Of a DNA stretch of 64,000 nucleotides, positions 54,989 to 64,000 are shown one piece after another; the first letter of the stretch is position 1; every line of letters starts with the position of its first letter. The position numbers were made by a program, and so were the translations under genes. The stretch comes from Hyphomicrobiales bacterium (GTDB lineage Bacteria > Pseudomonadota > Alphaproteobacteria > Rhizobiales > Rhizobiaceae). The notes under the pieces are model-generated. The model had not been told where the DNA came from and did no database searches. It saw only the letters and a program-made list of their open reading frames with translations. Location: NCBI GenBank assembly GCA_900489925.1, contig UEHQ01000009.1:250598-314597 (forward strand), written 5' to 3'.

Positions 54989-55765
54989 ATGAACATGAGG
55001 CACAAGGACGGAAGCGCCGGCGATGCAAACTACGGCGTCATAGGCTCCAACTACACAAACTATCGTCAGCCCGACCCGCATATCGCTGATTTCATCAGAA
55101 ATGCACTGGGTGACGCCGAGACCGTTCTAAACGTCGGCGCCGGCGCCGGATCCTATGAGCCGGTCGACCGGACCGTCACGGCGGTCGAACCCTCGGCGTC
55201 CATGCGCGCGCAAAGACCGGCCCATCTTCCCATTGCAATCGACGCGACCGCGGAAAAGCTTCCATTCGCCGACAACAGCTTCGATGCCAGCATGGCAACA
55301 TTCACCGTGCATCAGTGGTCGGATTTGGCAGCAGGGCTTGCCGAAATGCGCCGGGTCACGCGTGGGCCCGTCGTCATCTTGAGCTGCGATCCCGATGAGC
55401 TTTATCGCTGCTGGCTGCAGATCTACGCGCCAGAGATGATCGCGGTCGAGGCGAGCCGCTATCCGTCGATGGCATCGATCGCCGACCTGCTGGGCGGCAC
55501 GGTCGAAGTCAAAAAGGTGCCGATCCCGCTACAGTGCACCGATGGCTTTGGCGAAGGGTACTATGGCCGTCCCGAACGACTTCTCGATCCGGGCGCTCGC
55601 CTGGCGAATTCCGCCTGGAGTTTTGTCGATGGATCGATCGCCGAGCGTTTCGTCGCTGAGCTCAGCCGCGACCTGAACGACGGCACCTGGGACAAGCAAC
55701 ATGGGCACTTGCGTACCCAGCCCTTCTTCGAGGGCTCGCTGCGCCTCATCATTGCAAGCGCATAA
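54989..55765 (+). CDS. SAM-dependent class I methyltransferase
   Basis: A 258-residue methyltransferase. The SAM-binding motif I is VLNVGAGAGSYEP (about residues 46-58), with motif II TAVEPSASM and motif post-II/III region DATAEKLPFADNSFDASMATFTVHQW, the typical UbiE/Methyltransf_11 arrangement. The substrate cannot be assigned. AAGGA lies about 8 nt before ATG 54989. It is divergent from a LysR gene with 182 bp between the starts. Confidence 0.88.
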   Translation: MNMRHKDGSAGDANYGVIGSNYTNYRQPDPHIADFIRNALGDAETVLNVGAGAGSYEPVDRTVTAVEPSASMRAQRPAHLPIAIDATAEKLPFADNSFDASMATFTVHQWSDLAAGLAEMRRVTRGPVVILSCDPDELYRCWLQIYAPEMIAVEASRYPSMASIADLLGGTVEVKKVPIPLQCTDGFGEGYYGRPERLLDPGARLANSAWSFVDGSIAERFVAELSRDLNDGTWDKQHGHLRTQPFFEGSLRLIIASA

Positions 55766-55833
55766 GGTACGCCCTCGCGAGAAGCAGCGAGAGCGTTTCT
55801 CAAACCGATGATCCGGTTCCGAAGGCCCGGAGC

Positions 55834-56559
55834 CTAGACGAAAAGCTGCCCGCCGTTGGCGGTCAGCGTCGACCCGGTGATGAACCCTGCATCATCCGAC
55901 GCGAGGAAAACCACGCACCGCGCAACCTCTTCGGGCTCACCGAGGCGTCCCACGGGAATTTGCGGGATGATCCGTTCGTTGAGGACCTTTTCGGGAACGG
56001 CCAGAACCATCTCGGTGCCGATGTAGCCGGGGCAAATCGCGTTCACCGTGATGTTCTTTGCAGCCCCTTCCTGGGCAAGAGCCTTGGTAAATCCGAGGTC
56101 GCCTGCCTTGGCGGCGGAGTAGTTCGCCTGTCCCATCTGGCCTTTCTGGCCATTGATCGACGATATGTTGACGATACGGCCGAAACTGCGCTCGCGCATA
56201 CCGACCCATACCTGATGCGTCATATTGAACAGGCCGGTCAGGTTCGTATTCACGACCTCGTGCCATTGCTGCGGAGTCATCTTGTGGAACATGGCATCCC
56301 GGGTGATGCCGGCATTGTTGACCAGCACCTCGATTGGCCCAAGCTCGGCTTCGATCTTGGCAATCCCCTCGCCGCACGCGGCGTAGTCGGACACATCCCA
56401 CTTGAAGACTGGGACGCCGGTGGCGTCATGGAAAGCCTTGGCTTTCTCGTCGTTGCCTGCGTAGTTGGCGGCAACTGTGTAACCGGCATTTTTCAAAGCC
56501 ACGGAAATCGCCGCGCCAATGCCGCGGGTACCCCCAGTGACGACAGCCACTCTGCTCAT
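55834..56559 (-). CDS. phaB: Acetoacetyl-CoA reductase PhaB
   Basis: A 241-residue NADPH-dependent short-chain dehydrogenase that makes (R)-3-hydroxybutyryl-CoA for polyhydroxybutyrate. The cofactor motif is TGGTRGIG near the N-terminus. The catalytic Ser is in NISSINGQKGQMGQ and the Tyr-Lys pair in YSAAKAG. GFTKALAQEGAAKNITVNAICPGYIGTEMV is typical of PhaB. GGGGAG precedes ATG 56559. It follows phaA by 65 bp on the same strand; phaC is not in the window. Confidence 0.95.
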   Translation of the reverse strand: MSRVAVVTGGTRGIGAAISVALKNAGYTVAANYAGNDEKAKAFHDATGVPVFKWDVSDYAACGEGIAKIEAELGPIEVLVNNAGITRDAMFHKMTPQQWHEVVNTNLTGLFNMTHQVWVGMRERSFGRIVNISSINGQKGQMGQANYSAAKAGDLGFTKALAQEGAAKNITVNAICPGYIGTEMVLAVPEKVLNERIIPQIPVGRLGEPEEVARCVVFLASDDAGFITGSTLTANGGQLFV

Positions 56560-56624
56560 GTTCCGCTCCCCTGTAAGACCGCGCTATGCTGCGCGGTTCC
56601 GATCACAATGCACTCACATGTTAT

Positions 56625-57806
56625 TCAAAGTGCCTCGAAGCACATCGCAACGCCCATGCCGCCGCCGATGCAGAGGGTAGCCAATCCCTTCTTGGCGCCG
56701 CGGCGCTTCATTTCGAACAGAAGCGTATTGAGAACGCGTGCGCCGGACGCACCGATCGGATGTCCGATCGCGATTGCGCCGCCGTTGACATTGACGATGT
56801 CAGGGTTCCAACCAAGATCCTTGTTGACGGCGCAGGCCTGCGCAGCGAACGCCTCATTCGCTTCGACCAGATCGAGATCGCCGACCGACCATCCTGCTTT
56901 CTCCAGCGCCTTCCGCGAGGCTGGAATCGGACCCGTGCCCATCACCTGCGGATCAACGCCCGCTGTCGCCCAGGAGACGATACGCGCGAGCGGCTGGATA
57001 CCGCGCCGCGATGCCTCCGCTTCGGTCATCAGCACGGCCGCTGCGGCGCCGTCATTGAGACCAGACGCATTGGCCGCGGTCACCGTGCCTTCCTTGTCGA
57101 AGGCGGGACGGAGCTTCGTCATGGCATCGAGCGTGGCACCATGGCGAATATACTCGTCGGCATTGACCGTGACGTCGCCCTTCCGACCCTGGATGACATA
57201 GGGAATGATCTCGTCGTTGAACCGGCCGGCCTTCTGCGCCGCCTCCGCCTTGTTCTGCGAAGCGACGGCAAACTGGTCCTGCTCTTCGCGCGACAGTTGC
57301 CACTGGCGGGCGATATTCTCCGCCGTGACGCCCATGTGGTAGCCGTAGAAGGCGTCGGTGAGCCCGTCCTTGATCATCGTGTCGATCATCTTCATATCGC
57401 CCATCTTGACGCCGCCGCGCAGATGCGCCGCATGCGGAGCCATCGACATGGATTCCTGCCCACCCGCGACAATGATCTTTGCATCGCCGAGCGCGATCTG
57501 CTGCATACCGAGCGCCACCGCGCGCAGGCCCGAGCCGCAGAGCTGATTGACGCCCCAGGCGGTCGCTTCCTTGGGAACACCGGCCTTCATGGCAGCCTGT
57601 CGAGCCGGATTTTGGCCTTCGCCCGCTGGCAGAACCTGACCGAGGATGACCTCGTCGACTTCCGACGCATCGACGTTCGCGCGTTCCAGTACACCTTTGA
57701 CGACCGCTGCGCCCAGTTCATGGGCAGGAACGGTTGCAAATGCACCGTTGAATGAGCCAACCGCGGTACGGCCGGCGCTGGCGATGACGATGGAAGAATT
57801 GGACAT
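56625..57806 (-). CDS. phaA: Acetyl-CoA acetyltransferase (beta-ketothiolase) PhaA
   Basis: A 393-residue thiolase condensing two acetyl-CoA to acetoacetyl-CoA, the first step of PHB synthesis. The acylated Cys is in [11 protein letters not shown] (about residue 89), the catalytic His in [14 protein letters not shown] and the second Cys in [15 protein letters not shown] 57806 follows GAGGAGACC and gives the standard length; the frame extends to 57851 without support. It is upstream of phaB and divergent from the PHB regulator phaR. Confidence 0.95.
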   Translation of the reverse strand: MSNSSIVIASAGRTAVGSFNGAFATVPAHELGAAVVKGVLERANVDASEVDEVILGQVLPAGEGQNPARQAAMKAGVPKEATAWGVNQLCGSGLRAVALGMQQIALGDAKIIVAGGQESMSMAPHAAHLRGGVKMGDMKMIDTMIKDGLTDAFYGYHMGVTAENIARQWQLSREEQDQFAVASQNKAEAAQKAGRFNDEIIPYVIQGRKGDVTVNADEYIRHGATLDAMTKLRPAFDKEGTVTAANASGLNDGAAAAVLMTEAEASRRGIQPLARIVSWATAGVDPQVMGTGPIPASRKALEKAGWSVGDLDLVEANEAFAAQACAVNKDLGWNPDIVNVNGGAIAIGHPIGASGARVLNTLLFEMKRRGAKKGLATLCIGGGMGVAMCFEAL

Positions 57807-58041
57807 GTCGGTCTCCTCTTTGCGCCTCACGCATATGAGTGAAACTGACAAAGCTTCGATGCCAAGTCAAACGACAATAATCTATCTGCTATTTTTGGAG
57901 TCGCTTACATTCCGCCAAATTATGCCTGTCGCAAAAGGGCTTGCCGCATCGCACAAAGAGATTGTCACCGGCCTTCTTTTGCGTCTACACTTCCAAGTGG
58001 AGGAGCTTCCATAACAAACAGACGGGCTTCGGGAGAGTAGT

Positions 58042-58614
58042 ATGGCGAAGACTGAGGGTCAGATCGTAATCAAGAAATATGCTAATCGCCGCCTATATAA
58101 CACGGGCACCAGCACATACGTGACGCTGGAAGACCTGGCGGAGATGGTCAAGAAGGGGGAGGATTTTACGGTCCAGGACGCCAAGAGCGGCGATGACATC
58201 ACTCACTCCGTATTGACGCAGATTATTTTCGAACAGGAATCCAAGACAGGAAACACGCTGCTGCCGATTTCATTTCTGCGCCAGCTGATCACCTATTACG
58301 GCGACCAGATGCAGATGGTCGTTCCGAGCTTTCTCGAACATTCGATGCGCGCGTTCACCGAACAGCAGACGCAGATGCGCGAGCAGGTGACCCGTGCCTT
58401 CGGCGAAACGCCGCTCAGCAAGAACCTGCAACTGCCGATACAGATGGTCGAGGACCAGGTTCGCCGAAACACCGAGATGTTCCAGCAGGCGATGCAGATG
58501 TTTTCGCCATTCATGACGCCGCCGGCCAAGGAAAGCCGCAAGGCCGAAGCAAAAGACATCGATGAACTGAAAGAGCAGCTGCGCGCGCTTCAAAGCAAGC
58601 TCGACAGCCTTTAA
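58042..58614 (+). CDS. phaR: Polyhydroxyalkanoate synthesis regulator PhaR
   Basis: A 190-residue PhaR/AniA-type regulator. The N-terminal DNA-binding domain IVIKKYANRRLYNTGTSTYVTLEDLAEMVKKGEDFTVQDAKSGDDIT (PHB_acc_N) is followed by the PHB-granule-binding region and a C-terminal coiled coil (DIDELKEQLRALQSKLDSL). It senses PHB and represses phasin and related genes; in Sinorhizobium and relatives it also affects exopolysaccharide and central carbon flow. It is divergent from phaAB with 235 bp between starts. Confidence 0.95.
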   Translation: MAKTEGQIVIKKYANRRLYNTGTSTYVTLEDLAEMVKKGEDFTVQDAKSGDDITHSVLTQIIFEQESKTGNTLLPISFLRQLITYYGDQMQMVVPSFLEHSMRAFTEQQTQMREQVTRAFGETPLSKNLQLPIQMVEDQVRRNTEMFQQAMQMFSPFMTPPAKESRKAEAKDIDELKEQLRALQSKLDSL

Positions 58615-58682
58615 GTCCAACGCAACGATCGCCGGTTTCGCATGACTTCTGACAGAAATCAGAAGGCATGCGCCGAGCGGGT

Positions 58683-59090
58683 TCAGAGCCCGATTGAAAC
58701 GTCGCGCCCGGCACTGCGGATCGATACGGCAAAGCCGCCGATGACATTGATCAGCGCAATTGTCAGCAAGATGAAAAAGACCTGTGTCGCGGCATCCTGA
58801 ACGAGAAGGAACTCGACCAGGAAAGCGATGAACACCAGCATCGACAGCATATGATTTGCCAGGTTGCCGCCGGCATTGCGGGTCGCCTTCAATATCTCGA
58901 AGAACAGCACGGCGAGCGCGATGACGATGAAAAGATCGCCGAGCGACATGCTCCACATCGCGCCTGAAATCATCGAAAGGACGATTACATCGTTCTGCAA
59001 CGACGGAAGACCGCCACTGCCCATCAATCCAAACATCGCCAGATTATAGAGAATGAAAGGAATAATCATCAGCGGAACAGCTTTGAGCAT
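58683..59090 (-). CDS. Conserved four-segment membrane protein
   Basis: A 135-residue protein with about four transmembrane helices (LMIIPFILYNLAMFGLMG, LFIVIALAVLFFEILK, MLSMLVFIAFLVEFLLVQ, VFFILLTIALINVIGGFAVSI). No catalytic motif seen and the function is unknown. ATG 59090 is preferred because the 15 residues upstream in frame are polar and Arg/Cys-rich. It is convergent with phaR and lies 145 bp after rpmF on the same strand, separated from it by a terminator. Confidence 0.8.
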   Translation of the reverse strand: MLKAVPLMIIPFILYNLAMFGLMGSGGLPSLQNDVIVLSMISGAMWSMSLGDLFIVIALAVLFFEILKATRNAGGNLANHMLSMLVFIAFLVEFLLVQDAATQVFFILLTIALINVIGGFAVSIRSAGRDVSIGL

Positions 59091-59175
59091 ACGGCATATT
59101 CTCCCTCGATGAAGAATAGTGCCGCAAACCGCCACATCACTTCAAGATAGCAAAGAATATATTGTCGCTGAAAAG

Positions 59176-59202
59176 CAAAAAGGCCGGCACTGGGCCGACC
59201 TC
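59176..59202 (-). terminator. Rho-independent terminator of rpmF
   Basis: On the minus strand GGTCGGCC-cagt-GCCGGCC with one mismatch, followed by TTTTTGCTTTT, 33 bp after the rpmF stop. Confidence 0.85.
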
Positions 59203-59234
59203 TTGAAGCCTGCTGAGGCAGAACGCATAAAATA

Positions 59235-59420
59235 TTATGCGCTTTCCTTCGGCGTCAGAACCTGACGGCCGCGATACATACCGGTCTTCAGATCGATATG
59301 GTGCGGGCGGCGCAGTTCGCCGGAGTTCTTGTCTTCAACATAGGTCGGAGCCTTCAGCGCGTCAGCAGAGCGGCGCATACCGCGCTTGGACGGGCTCGTT
59401 TTTCTCTTCGGTACAGCCAT
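59235..59420 (-). CDS. rpmF: 50S ribosomal protein L32
   Basis: A 61-residue L32 ([22 protein letters not shown] start, [17 protein letters not shown] near the end). It lacks the zinc-binding Cys pairs, so it is the zinc-independent form. Monocistronic with its own terminator. In many alphaproteobacteria it neighbours mtgA, as here with a GST gene between. Confidence 0.97.
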
Positions 59421-59576
59421 TTCTCTTACTCCACTTCACGGGCGAACATATCCAACGGCCAGACTGGCGGCCGAAACGACGTATCGCGATTTCGGAAATT
59501 TTGCGCGCTTATACATGCCTTGAAGGTGCTTGACCAGTCCCCACAGTTATTTTTTGAGAATCGGACGATTCCGCGG

Positions 59577-60224
59577 TCAAACCTCATCTTCCGGCACGAT
59601 CCACGGTTCTGCGCGCGCGGCATCTTCCCACGCCTTCCAGGCAGGATGCGCCTTGACCGCGGAGATGTAGCTCAGCGTATCGCCGGCAGTCACCAGCTCG
59701 TACGTGTCGAAGCGGTTGACGACCGGCGCGAACATCGCATCGGCGGCGGAGAAGGAGCCGAACAGAAACGGTCCACCGGAATGCGCCCGCAGGTCCCGCC
59801 AGATCGTCTCGATCCGGGCGACATCGGCCATGACGCCATCGGCAAGGGCTATCTTGCCCTTTGGGCGCCGGATGTTCATCGGGCAAGCGCTGCGAAGGGC
59901 GCCGAAACCGGCCAGCATCTCCATGGAGACTGCTCTTGCGACGGCGCGCTTGTCTCGTTCCTTCGGCCAGAGTCCGGCCTCGGGAAAGAGCTCGGCGACA
60001 TATTCGATGATCGCCAGCGACTGCCAGACACGAACGCTCCCATGGTGCAGGACCGGCACCTGGCCGGTGGGCGAGAACTCCCTGAAGTGCGCATTGCCAA
60101 CCGCGAAATCAAAAGGAACCAGTTTCTCCTGAAACGGAATACCCGCCGCCGTCATGGCGATCCATGGGCGCAGGGACCACGAGGAGTAATTCTTGTTGCC
60201 GATATAGAGCGTGAGCTTGTCCAA
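59577..60224 (-). CDS. Glutathione S-transferase family protein
   Basis: A 215-residue GST: N-terminal thioredoxin-like domain beginning LTLYIGNKNYSSWSLRPW (the Ser/Tyr region that activates glutathione), cis-Pro segment TGQVPVLHHG, glutathione-contact WQSLAIIEYVAE, and C-terminal helical domain. Substrate unknown. The start is probably TTG 60224, with GAGGG just upstream; another TTG at 60263 is possible. It lies between mtgA and rpmF on the same strand. Confidence 0.88.
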   Translation of the reverse strand: MDKLTLYIGNKNYSSWSLRPWIAMTAAGIPFQEKLVPFDFAVGNAHFREFSPTGQVPVLHHGSVRVWQSLAIIEYVAELFPEAGLWPKERDKRAVARAVSMEMLAGFGALRSACPMNIRRPKGKIALADGVMADVARIETIWRDLRAHSGGPFLFGSFSAADAMFAPVVNRFDTYELVTAGDTLSYISAVKAHPAWKAWEDAARAEPWIVPEDEV

Positions 60225-60384
60225 CGACCCTCTCCGTTTTGCTGGCGGCAAGCGTGATCCCAATGGGAAGCCAGCGGCCGCATTCTACCACATGTACGCT
60301 GGATCCGGCTTACCGGACGCTCAGGCACTATCGGCAGAACGAATGCCCGATCCCGCCACTCACCGCCAACGACATGTTTTGATG

Positions 60385-61101
60385 TCAATCATAAATGCAT
60401 CTGATGTATTCGCCGGAATTGCGGGCCCGTCTTTCGATCACGGCAGCCAGCCTGCGGAGCCCCCTGCCCGGCTTGCCGGCATTGCGATCGATCGGGTTAG
60501 GCAGGGAAACCGCCAATAGCGCCGCCTGTCGGCTTGTGAGCTTCGAGGCCGGCACCTTGAAATGATACCGTGCTGCGGCTTCGATCCCGTAGATGCCAGG
60601 CCCCCATTCGGCGATGTTCAGGTAGATTTCCATCAGCCGGCGTTTCGACCAGACGAAGTCGGAGGCGACAGCCAGCGGCAATTCCATGGCCTTGCGCACG
60701 AAGGAACGGCTGTTCCACAAGAACAGGTTCTTGGCGGTCTGCATAGGGATCGTGCTGCCGCCACGCGTGGACTTGCCTCCGAGCGTATCCGTGAGAAGCA
60801 TCCGCATCTCGCCCCAGTCAACTCCTCCATGAAAACAGTACTGTCCGTCTTCCGACATCATTACAGACTGCACCAGGACAGGAGAAATCTTGTCGATGGA
60901 CACCCATTGCCTGTCGTATCCGCGCAAGAGCAGGAGATCGCGCAGCATCAGCGTCGAGACCGGATGAATAAAGGGGATGACGTAGAGGAAGATCAGCACA
61001 TACGGCAGAATGAGAAGGGCGAGAATCGCCAGAACGACGCGCATCATGATCGGGCGATCCGTCAGCCAAAGCATCACGTGCCTATGAAAGGGCACAGCCA
61101 T
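60385..61101 (-). CDS. mtgA: Monofunctional biosynthetic peptidoglycan transglycosylase MtgA
   Basis: A 238-residue GT51 glycan polymerase with one N-terminal membrane anchor ([23 protein letters not shown]). The GT51 motifs are [14 protein letters not shown] (catalytic Glu), [24 protein letters not shown] and [24 protein letters not shown]. It has no transpeptidase domain, as expected. ATG 61101 is chosen because the 44 residues upstream in frame overlap the divergent gene region. It is divergent from the prenyl synthase gene. Confidence 0.95.
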   Translation of the reverse strand: MAVPFHRHVMLWLTDRPIMMRVVLAILALLILPYVLIFLYVIPFIHPVSTLMLRDLLLLRGYDRQWVSIDKISPVLVQSVMMSEDGQYCFHGGVDWGEMRMLLTDTLGGKSTRGGSTIPMQTAKNLFLWNSRSFVRKAMELPLAVASDFVWSKRRLMEIYLNIAEWGPGIYGIEAAARYHFKVPASKLTSRQAALLAVSLPNPIDRNAGKPGRGLRRLAAVIERRARNSGEYIRCIYD

Positions 61102-61264
61102 GCTTTCCTCTCTCTCAGGTGTTACGTCCAATTCCCCGACCCAGTTTGTTCCCTCCTTCTCCATATCGTCTGCGAACGGGCATGACCAGCGACAAAGGGA
61201 ATCTTGGCCGCTCCATCGACAATTCCGTTGCAAGCGAAACGTCGCTCATGCCAAAGAGCGCCCC

Positions 61265-62179
61265 ATGGATGCACAGTTCAAAACATTCGAAGACCGTCTG
61301 GCCGGAGGCGCTCGCGAAATCGAGGCCCTTCTCGATGCATTGCTCTCGGCAGACGTACTGGATGACGAAATCGCACGTCCGGAACGGCTGCGCGCAGCAA
61401 TGCACTATGCCGCTCTGAACGGCGGCAAGCGCCTGCGACCGTTCCTTGTCGTCGAAACGGCTGCAATGCTCAACGGCAACCGTCAGGCCGCCCTGAGAGT
61501 TGGCGCGGCTCTCGAATGCGTACATTGCTATTCGCTGGTCCACGACGACCTGCCGGCCATGGATGACGACAAGCTGCGCCGCGGCAAGCCGACGACCCAC
61601 ATCGCCTTTGATGAGGCAACGGCAATTCTTGCCGGGGATAGTCTGCTGACCTATGCCTTCGATATCATTGCATCCGCCGAAACCGCGCTGCCCGAGGCGA
61701 GCAAGATCGCCCTCATCCTGGCGCTGGCACGGGCGGCTGGTATCGGCGGAATGGCAGGCGGACAGGCCCTGGACCTCGCTGCGGAGAAACAGACTCCTCA
61801 CGAACAAGGCATCGTCACCCTGCAGGCGATGAAGACCGGAGCCCTGATCCGCTTTGCTTGCGAAGCCGGAGCGATTGTAGCCGGCGCTTCCGCCGAAGAT
61901 CGGACAAGGTTGCGTCACTTCGGCGAAAGAATTGGCTTGGCCTTCCAGCTCGCCGACGACATGCTCGACCTGACCGCCGACGCGGCCACAATGGGCAAGG
62001 CAACGGGCAAGGACGCCGCTCGCGGCAAGGGAACGCTGGTCAGTCTTCATGGCATGAGCTGGGCCGAGAAAGCGCTCGCGGAGCACGTGCACCAGGCTGA
62101 AACCCTCCTGGCCCCGTTTGGTGAACGAGCTGCCGTGCTTAAGGATGCTGCGCGGTTCATTGCCGAGCGCAGCAGCTAA
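61265..62179 (+). CDS. ispA: Polyprenyl synthetase, probable farnesyl diphosphate synthase
   Basis: A 304-residue trans-isoprenyl diphosphate synthase. The first aspartate-rich motif is DDLPAMDDD (D-D-x4-D form typical of bacterial FPP synthases), the second is DDMLD, with LNGGKRLRPFLV before the first and GQALDLAAEKQ between. Product chain length is inferred from the family. ATG 61265 is chosen; the frame extends to 61100 but that part overlaps mtgA's start. ispG, another isoprenoid gene, lies 0.8 kb away. Confidence 0.92.
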   Translation: MDAQFKTFEDRLAGGAREIEALLDALLSADVLDDEIARPERLRAAMHYAALNGGKRLRPFLVVETAAMLNGNRQAALRVGAALECVHCYSLVHDDLPAMDDDKLRRGKPTTHIAFDEATAILAGDSLLTYAFDIIASAETALPEASKIALILALARAAGIGGMAGGQALDLAAEKQTPHEQGIVTLQAMKTGALIRFACEAGAIVAGASAEDRTRLRHFGERIGLAFQLADDMLDLTADAATMGKATGKDAARGKGTLVSLHGMSWAEKALAEHVHQAETLLAPFGERAAVLKDAARFIAERSS

Positions 62180-62283
62180 AAAGCGTCACCGCGACAATAT
62201 TCCGGCAGCAGTCGGATAAGCCCGAGCATAAGCTGAATTTCGACGTCGTGCGTTCATCTTTGCCGACGGAAGAAGAGACGACA

Positions 62284-62925
62284 ATGCACGACACCCTGAG
62301 CTACCTGCCGCAGATCGTTCCCGCCTACATCGCCTATCTGATCGCCGTCATCAGCCCCGGCCCCGCCATCATGGCGATCGTATCGACATCGATGACGCAT
62401 GGCCGAAGGGCGGGCATGACCATCTCGCTCGGGATCTTCGCCGGCTCATTTACCTGGGCATGCGCAGCCGCTCTCGGCCTGGCAACGATCCTGCAGACCT
62501 ATGCGATCGCATTGGAGATCCTCAAGGTCTTCGGCGGCATTTATCTGCTTTATCTTGCCTACAAGGCCTTCAAGGCTGTGCGGTCCAACGGCGACTTGCC
62601 TCAGACCGTCGAACAGAAGGCGACCCTGTCGACGCGCGCACTGCTGCTGCGTGGCTACGGCATTCACGTGACCAATCCGAAAGCGATATTCGCGTGGCTG
62701 GCAATCATCGCGCTCGGCATGCCGCAGGGCGCTCCGCCATCCGTCGCTGCGCTGATCATCAGCGTCTGCATGGCAACGGGTTTCACCGTCTTCATGGGCT
62801 ATGCGTTGCTGTTTTCGACGCCGCACGCCCTCAAGGTTTACCGGAGCATTCGCCGCTGGATCGAAGGCGCCATGGCCGCCTTCTATTGCTTTGCGGGCCT
62901 GAAGCTCCTGACAAGCCGCATCTGA
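62284..62925 (+). CDS. LysE/RhtB family exporter
   Basis: A 213-residue inner-membrane exporter with about six transmembrane segments. The family signature near the N-terminus is AVISPGPAIMAIVSTSMTHGRRAGMTISLGIFAG, and HVTNPKAIFAWLAII is the conserved mid-protein N-P-K segment. It exports amino acids or related metabolites; the substrate is unknown. ATG 62284 gives the family length. It is convergent with ispG. Confidence 0.92.
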   Translation: MHDTLSYLPQIVPAYIAYLIAVISPGPAIMAIVSTSMTHGRRAGMTISLGIFAGSFTWACAAALGLATILQTYAIALEILKVFGGIYLLYLAYKAFKAVRSNGDLPQTVEQKATLSTRALLLRGYGIHVTNPKAIFAWLAIIALGMPQGAPPSVAALIISVCMATGFTVFMGYALLFSTPHALKVYRSIRRWIEGAMAAFYCFAGLKLLTSRI

Positions 62926-62943
62926 GGTCGAGGGCGGTGCGGA

Positions 62944-64000
<1,057 letters not shown>

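Overview
The window reads as chromosomal DNA of an alphaproteobacterium of the Rhizobiaceae (Rhizobium/Agrobacterium/Neorhizobium-like). Support comes from the high GC content, the Irr-type iron box, the GGAAC-N16-CGTT (EcfG-type) promoter in front of an RpoH2 sigma factor, SAM-II and TPP riboswitches, the PHB genes phaA-phaB-phaR, a dense GANTC (CcrM) cluster, and an amino acid:[carrier protein] ligase of the type described from Agrobacterium and Bradyrhizobium. I cannot assign a genus or species. No tRNA, rRNA, IS element, prophage or CRISPR array was recognised.

Layout. (1) 0.4-5.0 kb: TPP riboswitch and thiamine operon thiC-thiO-thiS-thiG-thiE, followed by a GH144-like glucanase. (2) 6.4-10.3 kb: ferric-iron ABC transporter fbpA-fbpB-fbpC on the minus strand with an Irr-box-like palindrome upstream. 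(3) 10.5-14.8 kb: lysine/pipecolate catabolism (amaA-amaB) with a divergent LysR regulator and a stand-alone Lrp ligand-sensing domain protein. (4) 14.9-25.3 kb: the most unusual region. A minus-strand gene series encodes a carrier protein, an acyl-CoA-dehydrogenase-like flavoprotein, an amino acid:carrier-protein ligase, a DUF1839 protein, a GH2 beta-mannosidase-like enzyme and a polysaccharide flippase fused to two alpha/beta-hydrolase domains. A convergent GT4 glycosyltransferase lies next to it. (5) 25.6-28.4 kb: epmB-epmA divergent from efp, the EF-P beta-lysylation module. (6) 28.5-37.5 kb: small envelope proteins, a 43-bp repeat pair within a GANTC-rich intergenic region, a Suv3-like RNA helicase, an S4 RNA-binding protein, ferredoxin fdxA, carD, rpoH2 and an M48 lipoprotein protease. 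(7) 37.7-46.0 kb: thiBPQ thiamine transporter under a second TPP riboswitch, a DHA2 efflux pump with a divergent MarR regulator, thiamine pyrophosphokinase and an ABC-F protein. (8) 46-53.9 kb: a SbmA/YddA-like ABC protein with a degenerate nucleotide-binding domain, metA under a SAM-II riboswitch, galM, an aminosugar operon (GntR, SIS deaminase, nagA) and two microproteins. (9) 53.9-64 kb: LysR and methyltransferase, phaB-phaA and phaR, rpmF, a GST, mtgA, a farnesyl-diphosphate-synthase-like gene, a LysE exporter and the 3' part of ispG, cut by the window edge.

How the genes fit together. Thiamine is covered by de novo synthesis (thiCOSGE), uptake (thiBPQ) and pyrophosphorylation, with the first two each behind a TPP aptamer. 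The region-4 genes are most simply read as a pathway that charges an amino acid onto a dedicated carrier protein, may oxidise it there, and transfers it to a glycan or lipid-linked glycan that a dedicated flippase exports. The ligase and carrier chemistry is known for the family; the acceptor and the final product are not known to me.
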